From positions 769,001 through 833,000 of the forward strand of contig OZ037903.1 of assembly GCA_964035575.1 (NCBI GenBank): 64,000 nucleotides of DNA, given 5' to 3'. Below are positions 25,042-36,205 of the stretch, piece by piece; positions within the stretch are counted from its first letter, which is position 1, and the number at the start of each line of letters is the position of its first letter. The notes below the pieces were generated by a model, which saw only the letters and a list, made by a program, of their open reading frames with translations, had not been told where the DNA came from and did not search any database. Source of the DNA: Rhynchopus sp. YZ270_cl-10 (taxonomy: Eukaryota > Euglenozoa > Diplonemea > Diplonemida > Diplonemidae). The position numbers and the translations under genes are program-made.

Positions 25042-26877
25042 ATGAAGTCCGCACTTCGCACCATGTCACGTCTCCCGGGGAGACGTTACAAGACGATGGA
25101 GGAAACTATTGCGGCAGCGTACAATGACAACACAAGCGGTGCAGAGGGGCCGGACAGGCACACAACACAGCTGCAGTTCTCGATTGACAACAGGAAGCCG
25201 GGGAGTTTGTTTGACATTTTGCAGCCGTTTAAGGACCATGAGATCAACTTCACGTCGATTACGACGAGGCAGTCGCCGGATCAGCAGAATTTGAGTGCGG
25301 TGACGGTGTTCGCTGATATTGATGGGCACATTGACGACCCGAGTGTGAAGCGTGCGCTTGACGCAGTGCGCAAGCAGGCGCTGCACTACCAGCTCATCCA
25401 GTCGTGCACGACACCGTGGTACGCAACCAACATTGCCGACATCGACAAATTTGCGGTGGAAACGCTTGCTGCAGGTGGCGAGCTCACCTCCGACCACCCC
25501 GGCTTCAGCGACCCTGAGTACAGACAGAGAAGAGACATGATTGCCAACATCGCAAAGAAGTTTAAGCACGGTGATAAGATCGCGACCATCCCATACACTA
25601 AGGATGAGAACAAGACCTGGGGTGTCGTCTGGGAGCGTCTCATGGAGCTCTACCCAACCCACGCATGCAGGGAGTTCAACTACAACTTCACCCTCATGGT
25701 TGAGAACTGTGGGTACAGACCCGACCAGATCCCCCAGCTCGAGGTTTGTCCACTTTTTTTTTGTTTTGTTTGAAATATTGTTGTAATAGTATAGTTACCA
25801 CATTGCAAGCTACACTGTCGTTTGTTTTGTTTGTATTTTTTTTTTTTTTTTCAGGAAACCCCAAAGCATTGGGGCCCACCCACGGTGCACCAGTCATGTA
25901 TTATAATAAGGTACAGGCTTTGTATTTCTATTCAGTCGTATTAAAGGATCGCACTAAAATTCCTGATTGTGTCATATTCTCTAGGGATAAGGTGTGTCGG
26001 TCCTAGCCTTTTCCTTTTTTTCGGGTGAATCTACCGCTTGATGGGCGAGGTGGGCGAGGGTCAATTGTAACAACACACACAAATCATACAGGACATTTCG
26101 TCGTACCTGAAGTACCGGACCGGATTCAGCATTAGACCCGTCACCGGTCTGCTGACCCCCAGAAATTTCTTGAACGCTCTTGCGTTCAGGGTGTTCCACT
26201 CCACACAGTATGTCTCCTCCCATCCCCACCCCCCTCCTCTTTTCCACCTACGTCAAGCGCAAACACGGTGTCACCTAAAGCAACACTTCGACACCTTTGC
26301 AGCATAGCACAACTCCACCTTTACTCCTCTACCCTACCCTACCCTATCCACTCTTAGGTACATCCGCCACGCATCGGAGCCTCTGTACACCCCCGAGCCT
26401 GATGTGGTGCACGAGCTGATGGGGCACGCAGTGCTGTTTGCTGACAAAGACTTCGCGGACTTCACGCACGCAATCGGGATGGCGAGTCTGGGTGCGAGCG
26501 ACGAGATGATTGGCAAGCTTGCGTCGTGCTACTGGTTCTCTGTGGAGTTTGGTCTGTGCCGTCAGGAGGGCCAGGTGCGTGCGTACGGTGCAGGTCTGCT
26601 TGGCTCCTTTGGAGAGCTCAAGTACTGCCTCGGTGGCGACGAGGAGAAGCCTGAGTACATCGACTGGAAGCCCGAGGTGGCAGGAGTGACCGAGTACCCG
26701 ATCACCACCTTCCAGCCGAAGTACTTCGTGGCCGACTCCTTCAAGGACGCAAAACACAAGATGCAGGAGTACTCGATGTCCTTCCCCAAGCCCTTCACCC
26801 TTGAGTACAACCCCTACACCCACACCGTCAAGACCGTCACCAAGAACAGCGAGGCATACCTCAAGGGAGAGTGCTAG
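25042..26877 (+). CDS. PAH: Aromatic amino acid hydroxylase (phenylalanine 4-monooxygenase type)
   Basis: Exons 25042-25743, 26092-26207 and 26358-26877 (GT-AG; donors GTTTGT and GTATGT) give 445 residues, close to human PAH. An N-terminal ACT regulatory domain (about residues 42-110, [20 protein letters not shown]) precedes the catalytic domain. Landmarks are [21 protein letters not shown], the iron ligands H291 and H296 in HELMGH with E336 in WFSVEFGLC, and ASLGASDE. It is a tetrahydrobiopterin- and Fe(II)-dependent enzyme that makes tyrosine from phenylalanine; tyrosine or tryptophan hydroxylase activity cannot be excluded from sequence. Residues 1-17 ([17 protein letters not shown]) could be a weak targeting peptide. 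Intron 1 (348 nt) carries a dispersed repeat fragment. Confidence 0.94.
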
Positions 26878-26977
26878 AAAAAGTGGAGAGAACGAACCTT
26901 GTGAAATTATGTACTTTTGATGGGGTGGGGTAACCCCTCTGGCAATGAGGAGAAAAAAAGTAACGTTTTTTTTGTTT

Positions 26978-28473
26978 TCCCAACCTTCCTGTATACACGC
27001 GTCAGCAACCAATACAGGTAGTGTATTGAAATGATTCTGGGGGGGGGTAAGGGGTCTAATTTTAATTTCGTCGATTTTGAGAAAAATTTTGGCCAAAAAT
27101 GGGCCCCACGTATAAGGAACCGGGCTCATATTTCTCAAAATTTAAGTGGTCAAAAAATTGTCCAATTTTCCGAAATGACCCCACCGCTGCACGGGCGGAG
27201 CCCAAAAATGCAAATAAGCCACTTTTTCCCAACCTTCCTGTATACACGCGTCAGCAACCAATACAGGTAGTGTATTGAAATGATTCTGGGGGGGGGTAAG
27301 GGGTCTAATTTTAATTTCGTCGATTTTGAGAAAAATTTTGGCCAAAAATGGGCCCCACGTATAAGGAACCGGGCTCATATTTCTCAAAATTTAAGTGGTC
27401 AAAAAATTGTCCAATTTTCCGAAATGACCCCACCGCTGCACGGGCGGAGCCCAAAAATGCAAATAAGCCACTTTTTCCCAACCTTCCTGTATACACGCGT
27501 CAGCAACCAATACAGGTAGTGTATTGAAATGATTCTGGGGGGGGGGTAAGGGGTCTAATTTTAATTTCGTCGATTTTGAGAAAAATTTTGGCCAAAAATG
27601 GGCCCCACGTATAAGGAACCGGGCTCATATTTCTCAAAATTTAAGTGGTCAAAAAATTGTCCAATTTTCCGAAATGACCCCACCGCTGCACGGGCGGAGC
27701 CCAAAAATGCAAATAAGCCACTTTTTCCCAACCTTCCTGTATACACGCGTCAGCAACCAATACAGGTAGTGTATTGAAATGATTCTGGGGGGGGGTAAGG
27801 GGTCTAATTTTAATTTCGTCGATTTTGAGAAAAATTTTGGCCAAAAATGGGCCCCACGTATAAGGAACCGGGCTCATATTTCTCAAAATTTAAGTGGTCA
27901 AAAAATTGTCCAATTTTCCGAAATGACCCCACCGCTGCACGGGCGGAGCCCAAAAATGCAAATAAGCCACTTTTTCCCAACCTTCCTGTATACACGCGTC
28001 AGCAACCAATACAGGTAGTGTATTGAAATGATTCTGGGGGGGGGTAAGGGGTCTAATTTTAATTTCGTCGATTTTGAGAAAAATTTTGGCCAAAAATGGG
28101 CCCCACGTATAAGGAACCGGGCTCATATTTCTCAAAATTTAAGTGGTCAAAAAATTGTCCAATTTTCCGAAATGACCCCACCGCTGCACGGGCGGAGCCC
28201 AAAAATGCAAATAAGCCACTTTTTCCCAACCTTCCTGTATACACGCGTCAGCAACCAATACAGGTAGTGTATTGAAATGATTCTGGGGGGGGGTAAGGGG
28301 TCTAATTTTAATTTCGTCGATTTTGAGAAAAATTTTGGCCAAAAATGGGCCCCACGTATAAGGAACCGGGCTCATATTTCTCAAAATTTAAGTGGTCAAA
28401 AAATTGTCCAATTTTCCGAAATGACCCCACCGCTGCACGGGCGGAGCCCAAAAATGCAAATAAGCCACTTTTT
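26978..28473. repeat. Tandem satellite, six copies of a ~249-bp unit
   Basis: Six near-identical head-to-tail units run from CCCAACCTTCCTGTATACAC to AATAAGCCACTTTTT, starting about 100 bp after the hydroxylase stop. Units differ mainly in one G-run length, which implies recent homogenisation. The repeated frames of 60-81 codons on both strands are a by-product. The reverse complement (GGTGGGGTCATTTCGG and following) resembles diverged sequence at 35.4-35.9 kb. Confidence 0.95.
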
Positions 28474-30708
28474 GGTTTCATTGAAATGATGCGGCTGACA
28501 CTGAGGAATTATGGTTTACGGCGTCCCATTGAGGGGGCGAACCCTTTTTAATTTTTTGTTCTCTTGAAATGTGTAATTTCATGTTTTCGCGAAAAAAATA
28601 CGAACTGATCCTACAAGGGTTGAAGGAAGGTGTGTGGAAAACAATAATAACAAGAACAACTAATTGCTAAGAAAAAAAATGGGGTGTGCTGTGGATAACT
28701 CCGCGCGATTTTCGAAACCACCATAGCATCCTGGCGATTTTCTGGAGGTGCTGATGTGACGATGCCTGGTGCGATCGACGACGTGTTGTCGTCTGTGCAT
28801 TATGTGTTCCTTCGGCACTGCTCTGATGACGACGACGATGCGTGGGAGCCTGTGGACGACTACGAGCTGGAACATGCCGAGGCCGCCCGAGCGAATGGTT
28901 ATCGAGCCTGCCGAGACTACGTCCAATAACGCGATCGAGCAGATGGTGCTGGACGAAGAGGACAGCCCCACTGTTTAAAAGTTTCAGATGCAGGCATCCC
29001 AGTGGGTCCAGCGTACGAAGAGCGTTTTAGCATACCTGCAGAAGAGCAGAATGCTGGCGTGTTGTAGATTATATTTTTTTCAGAGTGGAGTTCCACAGCA
29101 CACCCGGTTTTTTTTCCGATAGCAATTACTTGTTTCTTTTTTATTCCACAAAACATGAGAAAAATACACACAACACACAGAAAATGCGCAAAAAAAGGGG
29201 TGTTTACTCATCATTCCTATTTTATTTTTTATGTACACGAGTTCAAAACCCCCTGTTCTGACAGTGATGTTAGTTACAAAGGTGACCAAAGCACAATAAG
29301 TGCTTAGATTCATCTTACAAAAACTGTTCAGTTTTTGTGTTCCCAAAATGATGCCTTTTTTTTCCATATGTTTGCGTTCAGATCTCGCTTGAACCCTTTT
29401 TTGCAGGTTAGCACCCTAGCCATAGATAGTGATATGCCTTTGGCTGTCCAAAAGGGGGTCAGAAAACAGGGGAAAAACGTGTGAAATGTACTTTTTTTTG
29501 GTTTTGTTCTTTTTTATATGGTGACGAAGCAACAGGGGGCTCATTTTACCAGCATTTATTTCCTGATTACAGTCAGCAATTGCCAAATGACAACACTCTG
29601 GGGTGCGATAACCCGCGGAGTGTCAGTGAAAGCAAATAGGTTCCCACACATCATTCTCTTCCCTCTACCCCCCCTTCCTGCAAACCTCTTTCAGCACTGT
29701 TAAACCAATTTCCCGAATCTTGTGTTTTTGTACTGCAAAAATAGTGGGATTTTTTTTTGGCACCTTTCATTGGTCGACCGAAGAAATGATTGTGGAAGTT
29801 GCTCTGTCAGCTTTAACAGTAAAAAAATCTCCCTTTTTTTGCGTAACAAATGCACTGAAGAAGAAACGAAACTGTTCTAGCAGTTTTATCAAAGAAAAAA
29901 ACAGGGTCGAGAACGGCAGGGTGTTAGCTAATTTCGAACTTTCCGGAGTTTTTTTAAAAGGAAAAACGATATCAACCACATACTTGAGACCTATTCTAAC
30001 AAACTAAGTCGAAAATAAACAAAAACAAACAGCTTTGTAACGGCATGCGAGCTTCAATAATGGGGGCATGGAAAAATGCTTGGGATCCTGAAGCAAGCCT
30101 TGCAATTATTTTCACTGGAACCTACCGGGGTAGGCGTGACGCTGACTACGCGGTAGTTATCGGTAGCCATTCAAAATAATAATAAAATGAGGGCCATCCC
30201 TCGCTTTTGTGGCGCATGTACGCTAGCAAATTCACTTTTTATTTATTTTTTATTTGGTGTGTTCTCCCTCTCTCTCTCTCTACACATACGTTTTCGCCTC
30301 AAGGTCAATTCTGTGTATTGTGGTTCCCAAGAAAACCACCCCATTTTTTTTTTTTTTGAAGGCTCGTAAAAGATTCAAGAGCTGCTTCTTTGTGAACAAA
30401 AATAGTAAATAATAATCAAACCAGGGGGGTCGATCTTCACTTTATGCCCTCGTGTTTCCGTGTTTTCGTTTGATTGGTATGTTTTGTCTGTGAATTTTCA
30501 TGTGTGTCTTTTTATGTTTTCTTTGCTGGAAATTGCTTTCTTTTTCGAGTGCAGCGATGTTTACCAGGAAGGCAAACAACAAAGCAGATTCTCATTGCGA
30601 CGGTGAAGAAAAAGAGGAGAAAAAAAGGTGGGTGGGGAGAACATTTATGTATTGCAGCACAACACAGCGTTTAGATGCGGACCTAAGAATTGAGCAGCTT
30701 CAATAGAG
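28474..30708. other. Intergenic region, mostly low complexity
   Basis: No convincing gene. A GC-richer island at 28760-28990 is listed separately, and a stem-loop family relative lies at 29281-29330. The rest is homopolymer-rich DNA. Confidence 0.4.
28762..28929 (+). other. Possible short coding remnant or exon
   Basis: Within AT-rich DNA this island has gene-like GC content. One frame reads 55 codons from MPGAIDDVLSSVHYVF through CSDDDDDAWEPVDDYELEHA to a TAA. It could be a small gene, an exon whose partners I cannot find, or a relic. No family is recognised. Confidence 0.2.
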
Positions 30709-30725
30709 GACACCCGAGTCAGCTT

Positions 30726-30782
30726 TGCACCGTTACTTCCCGCAGGTGCAAAGTGTTAAGGTTGGAGTCTAGAAACACCTTC
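30726..30782 (+). promoter_or_regulatory. Conserved hairpin upstream of membrane protein gene 1
   Basis: CTTTGCACC and GGTGCAAAG form a perfect 9-bp stem around a 13-nt loop, followed by GTGTTAAGGTTGGAGTCTAG. The same hairpin and tail lie about 130 bp before the start of all three paralogues. In copies 2 and 3 a second hairpin (TCACAC/GTGTGA) precedes it, also followed by GTGTTAAGGTTGGAG. Confidence 0.5.
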
Positions 30783-30863
30783 TTTCACCCCACCCTCTGA
30801 CACACCCTCTCACTTTTACTCACACATCACACAGGTTCTTTTCTTGAATCACCAGCAAACAAG

Positions 30864-31592
30864 ATGGGTATCCGTTACACAACTTTGTACTTTGTGTTTT
30901 GCTTAGGGGTCTTGTGTACGACGTATGTCTTGGTGCATTTGCACATCGTCCGGTTTAGATATCCTTGTGGAGATGTGCATAACAGTGAACTGGGAGACCA
31001 CCGTTGTTGGGACACATTTGATGGGCTTCCGTTGGTTCTCAGGGATTATGAGGAAGGCTGGATAACAGACGGGCCTGGGACGGAGGCAGGGACGTTCCTC
31101 TTTCTTGAGTATCTTGAGGTGAACGCAACAGCTGACGGCTGCCGTCCGATGCTGGCGCTGTTGTCACAAGAAAGTGACCGGCCGAACGAAGCCATATCAG
31201 GGTCATGCAACAGGGACTTCGTCTGTTCCTACAACTTCACCTCGGACAAAAATGACCTCATTTTGATGCACGCCGGGGAGGACAGGACATTAGGCTTCGG
31301 CAACTTACCACGCTTTGGCGAGGACACCTGCACCATCACCATCACTGCAGTCCGTGCTCTCTTTGGAAGCAGCAGAAGAAGAGAAGCCCTGAACGAGATG
31401 GTGTGGGAGATTCTGGCAGGCATCCCTTTTGGGTTATCGATCGTGTATTGGTGTCTGTTGTTCCGTACGTGCCGTACGCTGTTTGAGGATGAGTTGAGTT
31501 TGGACACATTCAAATGCAAGCGTGACGACCAAGAACAACAGGTGACGTACCAGCAGATGGACGAAGTGGTAGTGGAAGGGGGGCGGATATAG
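30864..31592 (+). CDS. Lineage-specific two-span membrane protein, paralogue 1
   Basis: 242 residues, single exon. A hydrophobic segment at 7-27 (signal anchor) is followed by a 150-residue domain with six cysteines (35, 48, 93, 115, 121, 156) and sequons NAT (87) and NFT (124). A second membrane span lies at 181-200 (WEILAGIPFGLSIVYWCLLF), and the tail is polar (KRDDQEQQVTYQQMDEV). The even spacing of cysteines and the sequons suggest a disulphide-bonded, extracellular or lumenal domain between two membrane anchors. I recognise no known family. Two paralogues lie at 33358 and 40979 within segmental duplications, so it belongs to an expanding surface-type family. Confidence 0.85.
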   Translation: MGIRYTTLYFVFCLGVLCTTYVLVHLHIVRFRYPCGDVHNSELGDHRCWDTFDGLPLVLRDYEEGWITDGPGTEAGTFLFLEYLEVNATADGCRPMLALLSQESDRPNEAISGSCNRDFVCSYNFTSDKNDLILMHAGEDRTLGFGNLPRFGEDTCTITITAVRALFGSSRRREALNEMVWEILAGIPFGLSIVYWCLLFRTCRTLFEDELSLDTFKCKRDDQEQQVTYQQMDEVVVEGGRI

Positions 31593-32285
31593 GGGGGGTA
31601 AAATTCGGTCGGGCTTTGTCAGTTTTTTTTGTTATACTCCGGATCCTATAGTGTATTTGTTGACAACTAAGCTGGCCCATCAATCGAAGCACCCCTTTGT
31701 GTTGAATGGAATGTGTCGTCGTTTTGAGGTTGCGGGACCACAAAACACCTTTACTTCAGAGTTTCAGTTCATTCTCCAACTCATTCCTCCATTCTTTACG
31801 CACACACAGCAAACTCATTTCGATAACGACAGTAGAAATGAATGCACAGTGGGCCATATTCTCATTTTTGTCTCTCAAGTTTGGTCTATTTTTCGGCAAA
31901 AAAAACCACAACGGCTTCGGCCGAACGTTGAGTACAGACCCTCGTTACTCATCAAGGTGGGTACTAGGCGATTGTGGGTACATGTACAACAACAAATAGC
32001 ATTTTATTTCACAAATAATATCGATTCCAAATGCCTTCGAGCGACATTGTGCATACCCCGCTTGGTAGGGGCTTGTCGAAACGACAACAACAAAAAAAAG
32101 TGAAGGAATTTTCTGTTGGTCAGTGCGCATAATGCATGCGACCCACCTTTGTGCTCTAGATTCACTTTTTAAACCCCGCCTTTCTTTTCTTGTGTCTGCG
32201 TCCGTGAGGCGTCAGCACTTTCGACTTCTTGTATTTTTTTTCTGTGTGCCTGTATCCGGGCCGCTATCGCTCACAACATATTACA

Positions 32286-33202
32286 GTTTAGGGTGATTTT
32301 TCCCCCCCATTTTTCCTTTTCGTTCTTTTTTACGTAAGCCCTTTCTCTGCTCCCAGGTTCGTTCTTTCGGAGGTAAACGAAACATTCCTCTTCGTATCAT
32401 TTGCTTTGCTTTTATTTTATCCTCCTCACGGGGCCTCCGGTCCATTGGCGCACCCGGACTTATTGTCTACGACTGTCGCCCAGTTTGTACGTACCCGCGC
32501 TACACTATGCACATGCTCGAACACGTCATCGTACGTGCCAAAATTACGAACTCCGGCTGGGGAAATGACATCATCCCTGACAACAGGCTTGGGGAAGCCT
32601 GCGTACAATGTAGCTCCGCCCTAACGAATATGATAAGGTGACTAAGCACGAGAGGCTTAGGGTCATCTTATAAACTTTTCTTTTATTTTGAGTAGGACAT
32701 ATCAGATGTAAACCACGAAATGGATGTATGACTGCATGGTTGGGGTCCACCCCGGTACACCGGTCATGCCAATGTACACTTTGTATTAAGTCAACTTTCT
32801 TTTTTTGTTCCTGAGAACTCAAAAATTCCAGGAAGAGGGTGGAGGGTCCACGGACCAAATATTATTGTCTGAGTTAACCCTAGACTTAGACTGGTTGTAA
32901 CCTGCACATTCCGACATGTGCAATTCAGCTAGTGATGATACGCGACACATATATACTGGTGTACCCTTCCCCAGGTCACCTACCCAAGCTCCATTTGTAG
33001 TAAGTGGAAATAGTCAATCATTACACACCACCTTAACGTGAAGGGCAAAATAAGTCCAAAAAAAAGGGAAAATAAAAAAAACGCTTTGTTACCCCCCTCC
33101 CCTCATCTCACCAACATTATTCGGTCCACTCACACCTCTGTGTGAGTGTTAAGGTTGGAGGGTTCTATAGTATATGGTATCCCTTTCCGTTCCATTCATC
33201 AT
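32286..33202. repeat. Duplicated 5' flank of paralogue 2
   Basis: Matches 40205-40821 upstream of paralogue 3 almost base for base, except for the 260-bp insertion at 32421-32680 that copy 3 lacks. It includes the CTTTGTATTTCAA-family repeat at 32700-32800. Confidence 0.8.
32421..32680 (+). mobile_element. 260-bp insertion ending in a stem-loop, short retroposon-like
   Basis: The orthologous site in the duplicate at about 40290-40310 is empty. The insertion is flanked by TTTTAT on both sides (32415-32420 and 32681-32686), one copy of which is present at the empty site. Its 3' end is the stem-loop TAAGCACGAGAGGCTTAGG plus TCATCTTATAAACTTTTC. A diverged relative of its last ~120 bp lies in the PKA-R intron at about 47250-47333. 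No long frame, so non-autonomous. Confidence 0.7.
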
Positions 33203-34755
33203 GACACCCGAGTCAGCTTTGCACCGTTACTTCCCGCAGGTGCAAAGTGTTAAGGTTGGAGTCTAGAAACACCTTCTTTCACCCCACCCTCTGACACACC
33301 CTCTCACTTTTACTCACACATCACACAGGTTCTTTTCTTGAATCACCAGCAAACAAGATGGGTATCCGTTACACAACTTTGTACTTTGTGTTTTGCTTAG
33401 GTGCCTTGTGTACGACGTATGTCTTGGTGCATTTGTTCATCATCCGGTTTAGATATCCTTGTGGAGATGTGCCTAATGGTGAATGGACAGACCACCGCTG
33501 TTGGGACACGTTTGATGGGCTTCCGTTGGTGCTCAGAGATTCTGAGGAAGGCTGGATAACAGACGGGCCTGGGACGGAGGCAGGGACGTTCAACAGTCTT
33601 CACTATCTTGAGGTGAACGCAACAGCTGACGGCTGCCGTCCGATGCTGGCGCTGTTGTCACAACAAAGTGGCCAGCCGAACGAAGCCATATCAGGGTCAT
33701 GCAACAGGGACTTTGTCTGTTCCTACAACTTCACAGAGGACAAAAACGACCTCTTGTCGATGCACTCCGGGGAGGACAGGACGTTAGGCTTCGGCAACTT
33801 ACCACGCTTTGGCGAGGACACCTGCACCATCACCATCACCGCCGTCCGTGCTTTCTTTGGAAGCGACAGGAAAAAAGAAGCCCTGAACGAGATGGTGTGG
33901 GAGATTCTGGCAGGCATCCCTTTCGGGCTATCGATCGTGTATTGGTGTCTGTTGTTCCGTACGTGCCGTACGCTGTTTGAGGATGAGTTGAGTTTGGACA
34001 CATTCAAACGCAAGCGTGACGACCAAGAACAACAGGTGACGTACCAGCAGATGGACGAAGTGGTAGTGGAAGGGGGGCGGATATAGGGCAACTAAGCTGG
34101 CCCATCAATCGAAGCACCCCTTTGTGTTGAATGGAATGTGTCGTCGTTTTGAGGTTGCGGGACCACAAAACACCTTTACTTCAGAGTTTCAGTTCATTCT
34201 CCAACTCATTCCTCCATTCTTTACGCACACACAGCAAACTCATTTCGATAACGACAGTAGAAATGAATGCACAGTGGGCCATATTCTCATTTTTGTCTCT
34301 CAAGTTTGGTCTATTTTTCAGCAAAAAAAGGCTTCGGCCGAACGTTGAGTACAGACCCTCGTTACTCATCAAGGTGGGTACTAGGCGATTGTGGGTACAA
34401 CAACAAATATCATCTTATTTCACAAATAATATCGATTCCAAATGCCTTCGAGCGACATTGTGCATACCCCGCTTGGTAGGGGCTTGTCGAAACGACAACA
34501 ATATAGTGGAGTTCATCCTCGGGTGTCTACACTAATGCAACCAAGTTTTCAAAAAATAGTGAAGGAATTTTCTGTTGGTCAGTGCGCATAATGCATGCGA
34601 CCCACCTTTGTGCTCTAGATTCACTTTTTTAACCCCGCCTTTCTTTTCTTGTGTCTGCGTCCGTGAGGCGTTCGCACTCAACTTGTATTTTTTTTCTGTG
34701 TGCCTGTATCCGGGCCGCTATCGCTCACAACATATTGCAGTTGAGGGTGATTTTT
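33203..34755 (+). repeat. Segmental duplication, unit 2
   Basis: Second copy of the block at 30709-32285. Its 3' flank lacks the 31593-31662 segment and has an extra ~58 bp at about 34502-34560. Confidence 0.8.
33358..34086 (+). CDS. Lineage-specific two-span membrane protein, paralogue 2
   Basis: 242 residues, clearly the sister of the product at 30864: same membrane spans, same six ectodomain cysteines and the same two sequons (NAT, NFT). Differences cluster in the ectodomain (VPNGEWTDHR for VHNSELGDHR; FNSLHYLEV for FLFLEYLEV; EDKNDLLSMHSGE for SDKNDLILMHAGE). The C-terminal span and tail are nearly identical. No family recognised. The 5' leader is the same as in paralogue 1, including the hairpin at about 33220-33275, so both are probably expressed in the same way. 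Confidence 0.85.
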   Translation: MGIRYTTLYFVFCLGALCTTYVLVHLFIIRFRYPCGDVPNGEWTDHRCWDTFDGLPLVLRDSEEGWITDGPGTEAGTFNSLHYLEVNATADGCRPMLALLSQQSGQPNEAISGSCNRDFVCSYNFTEDKNDLLSMHSGEDRTLGFGNLPRFGEDTCTITITAVRAFFGSDRKKEALNEMVWEILAGIPFGLSIVYWCLLFRTCRTLFEDELSLDTFKRKRDDQEQQVTYQQMDEVVVEGGRI

Positions 34756-34789
34756 TCCCCCCGTTTTCCCGTTCACATATTTTCACGGA

Positions 34790-35340
34790 TCGGAAAAGTA
34801 CTTTGCCCAAAAGTAAAGTACTTTTCCAAAAAAAAAAGTACTTGAAGAAAAAAAAGTACTTTTTTTTTTTCTGTGCAAAAATTGTACGGAGGAAAAAAAA
34901 AAAAAAGTACTTTTTTTTTTCCCGTCAAAAATTCATAGGTTTCGAACGCGCGTTCGCGTTTTTAGGGCGTTTTCGAGTGCGCGTTTGAAAAATGAAAAAA
35001 AAAACGCGCGTTCGGAAAAAACGAGAAAAAAAACGCGCGTTCGGAAAAAGCGAAAAAAAAACGCGCGTTTGAAAAACGAAAAAAAACGCGCGTTCGAAAA
35101 AAACGAGAAAAAAAACGCGCGTTTGAAAAACGGAAAAAAAAAACGCGCGTTCGAAAAAGTGGAAGCCTCATGTTTACGTGGGGAGGTTTTTCGAACGCGC
35201 GTCGAAAAAGTGGTTTTTTCGAACGCGCGTCCAGTTTTTCAAACGCGCGTTCGAAAAAACCACTTTTTCGAACGCGCGTTTGAAAAGAAAAAAAAAAACG
35301 CCCTTTTTTTTTTACGCGCGTCCGGCTTTTCGAACCAGTG
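34790..35340. repeat. CGCGCG palindrome array, copy A
   Basis: Built from AACGCGCGTTCGAAAAA and variants separated by A or T runs, with AAAAGTACTTTT palindromes at its left side. It contains a core block (about 35153-35335, from GTGGAAGCCTCATG to GTCCGGCTTTTCGAAC) that recurs at 36619-36801 and 37329-37512. Long lysine/arginine-rich frames on both strands are artefacts. Confidence 0.85.
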
Positions 35341-36205
35341 GTCGCGCTAATTATGGGGAAAAATGGGGAAAAAATGGATTTCGGGTACGGAAAAACGTTC
35401 CTTGAAAAGGTTAGCTGGGGAGGCCCGGAAACCCCGTTTTGTGGCATTTCCGGGCCAATCCCGGCTTGTGGTGGGGTATATACGGAAAAATGGACAAAAT
35501 TTTAGTGACTTAAATTTTCGCAAAATATGAACCCATACTCGTAAACAAGGGTCATTTTCAGGAAAATTCGGAAAATTCCGAGATTTGGAAGCAATTTTTC
35601 TCCTGAAAATCAGTGGGTTTTCAGCCCCAAAACATACCGCGATTGGAATTTCCGGAATCCGTCCGCGCTGTGGTGGGGTCACTTTGCCGAAATGGCCATT
35701 TTTTTGGTTTTGGTCAAAATCCATGTGGGTAAAGAGGGCCAATGTAAATCCCACAACCAGATTTTCTCTCCCTGATCCTGACGTCTTGCAACATGAAAAT
35801 GCGCGAAAACACCGGCATTTGCATTTCCAGAATTCGTCCGTTCTGTGGTGGGGTCAATTTGCCGAAATGGACAAGTTCTTGGTTTTGGTCAAAACCCGTC
35901 AGTGTAAGGTAAAGGGGGCAAGTGTTTGCCTGTAGAAACTGGAAGGGAACAGGCAGCGCCGCAGGCGCACGGTAACCAACTTTTTTTTTTTTTTTTCCTT
36001 TTCTTTTTTCTCCTCTTTCTTTTGACTTTCCGAGCCAATTGCGTTCCACGGCGGGGTCACATGTATATGCAAGCCCACTATGTGGTGGTCTTACTCAACA
36101 ATATTAGAACTTCTGGTTTCTTAATGAAATCCCCGTACTGCAAAAAAAAAAACGTTCCTACCAAAACCCCCAAAAATCCCGGGATGAGGGATGGACTTTA
36201 GCGCG
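35341..36205. other. Diverged satellite-like sequence between CGCGCG arrays
   Basis: Two diverged ~100-bp copies (about 35643-35730 and 35814-35915) share CTGTGGTGGGGTCA, TTGCCGAAATGG and TTGGTTTTGGTCAAAA, and resemble the reverse complement of the 249-bp satellite. At 35954-36065 lies a module with GCGCCGCAGGCGCA and CACGGCGGGGTCACATGT that recurs at 39738-39850. Confidence 0.6.

Larger units (their letters stand above)
30709..32285 (+). repeat. Segmental duplication, unit 1 (gene plus 3' flank)
   Basis: Starts at ACACCCGAGTCAGCTTTGCA and continues through the membrane protein gene and about 690 bp of 3' flank. It matches 33203-34755, with local insertions and deletions of about 60-70 bp in the flank. 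The gene part also matches 40822-41706. Confidence 0.85.

Noticed and set aside
27031-28489. Repeated 79- and 81-codon frames in the 249-bp satellite
   Set aside because: They occur identically in every unit on both strands, with AT-rich non-genic composition.
32406-32624. 72-codon frame inside the 260-bp insertion
   Set aside because: It crosses the insertion border, lacks similarity to any protein and is absent from the empty-site duplicate.
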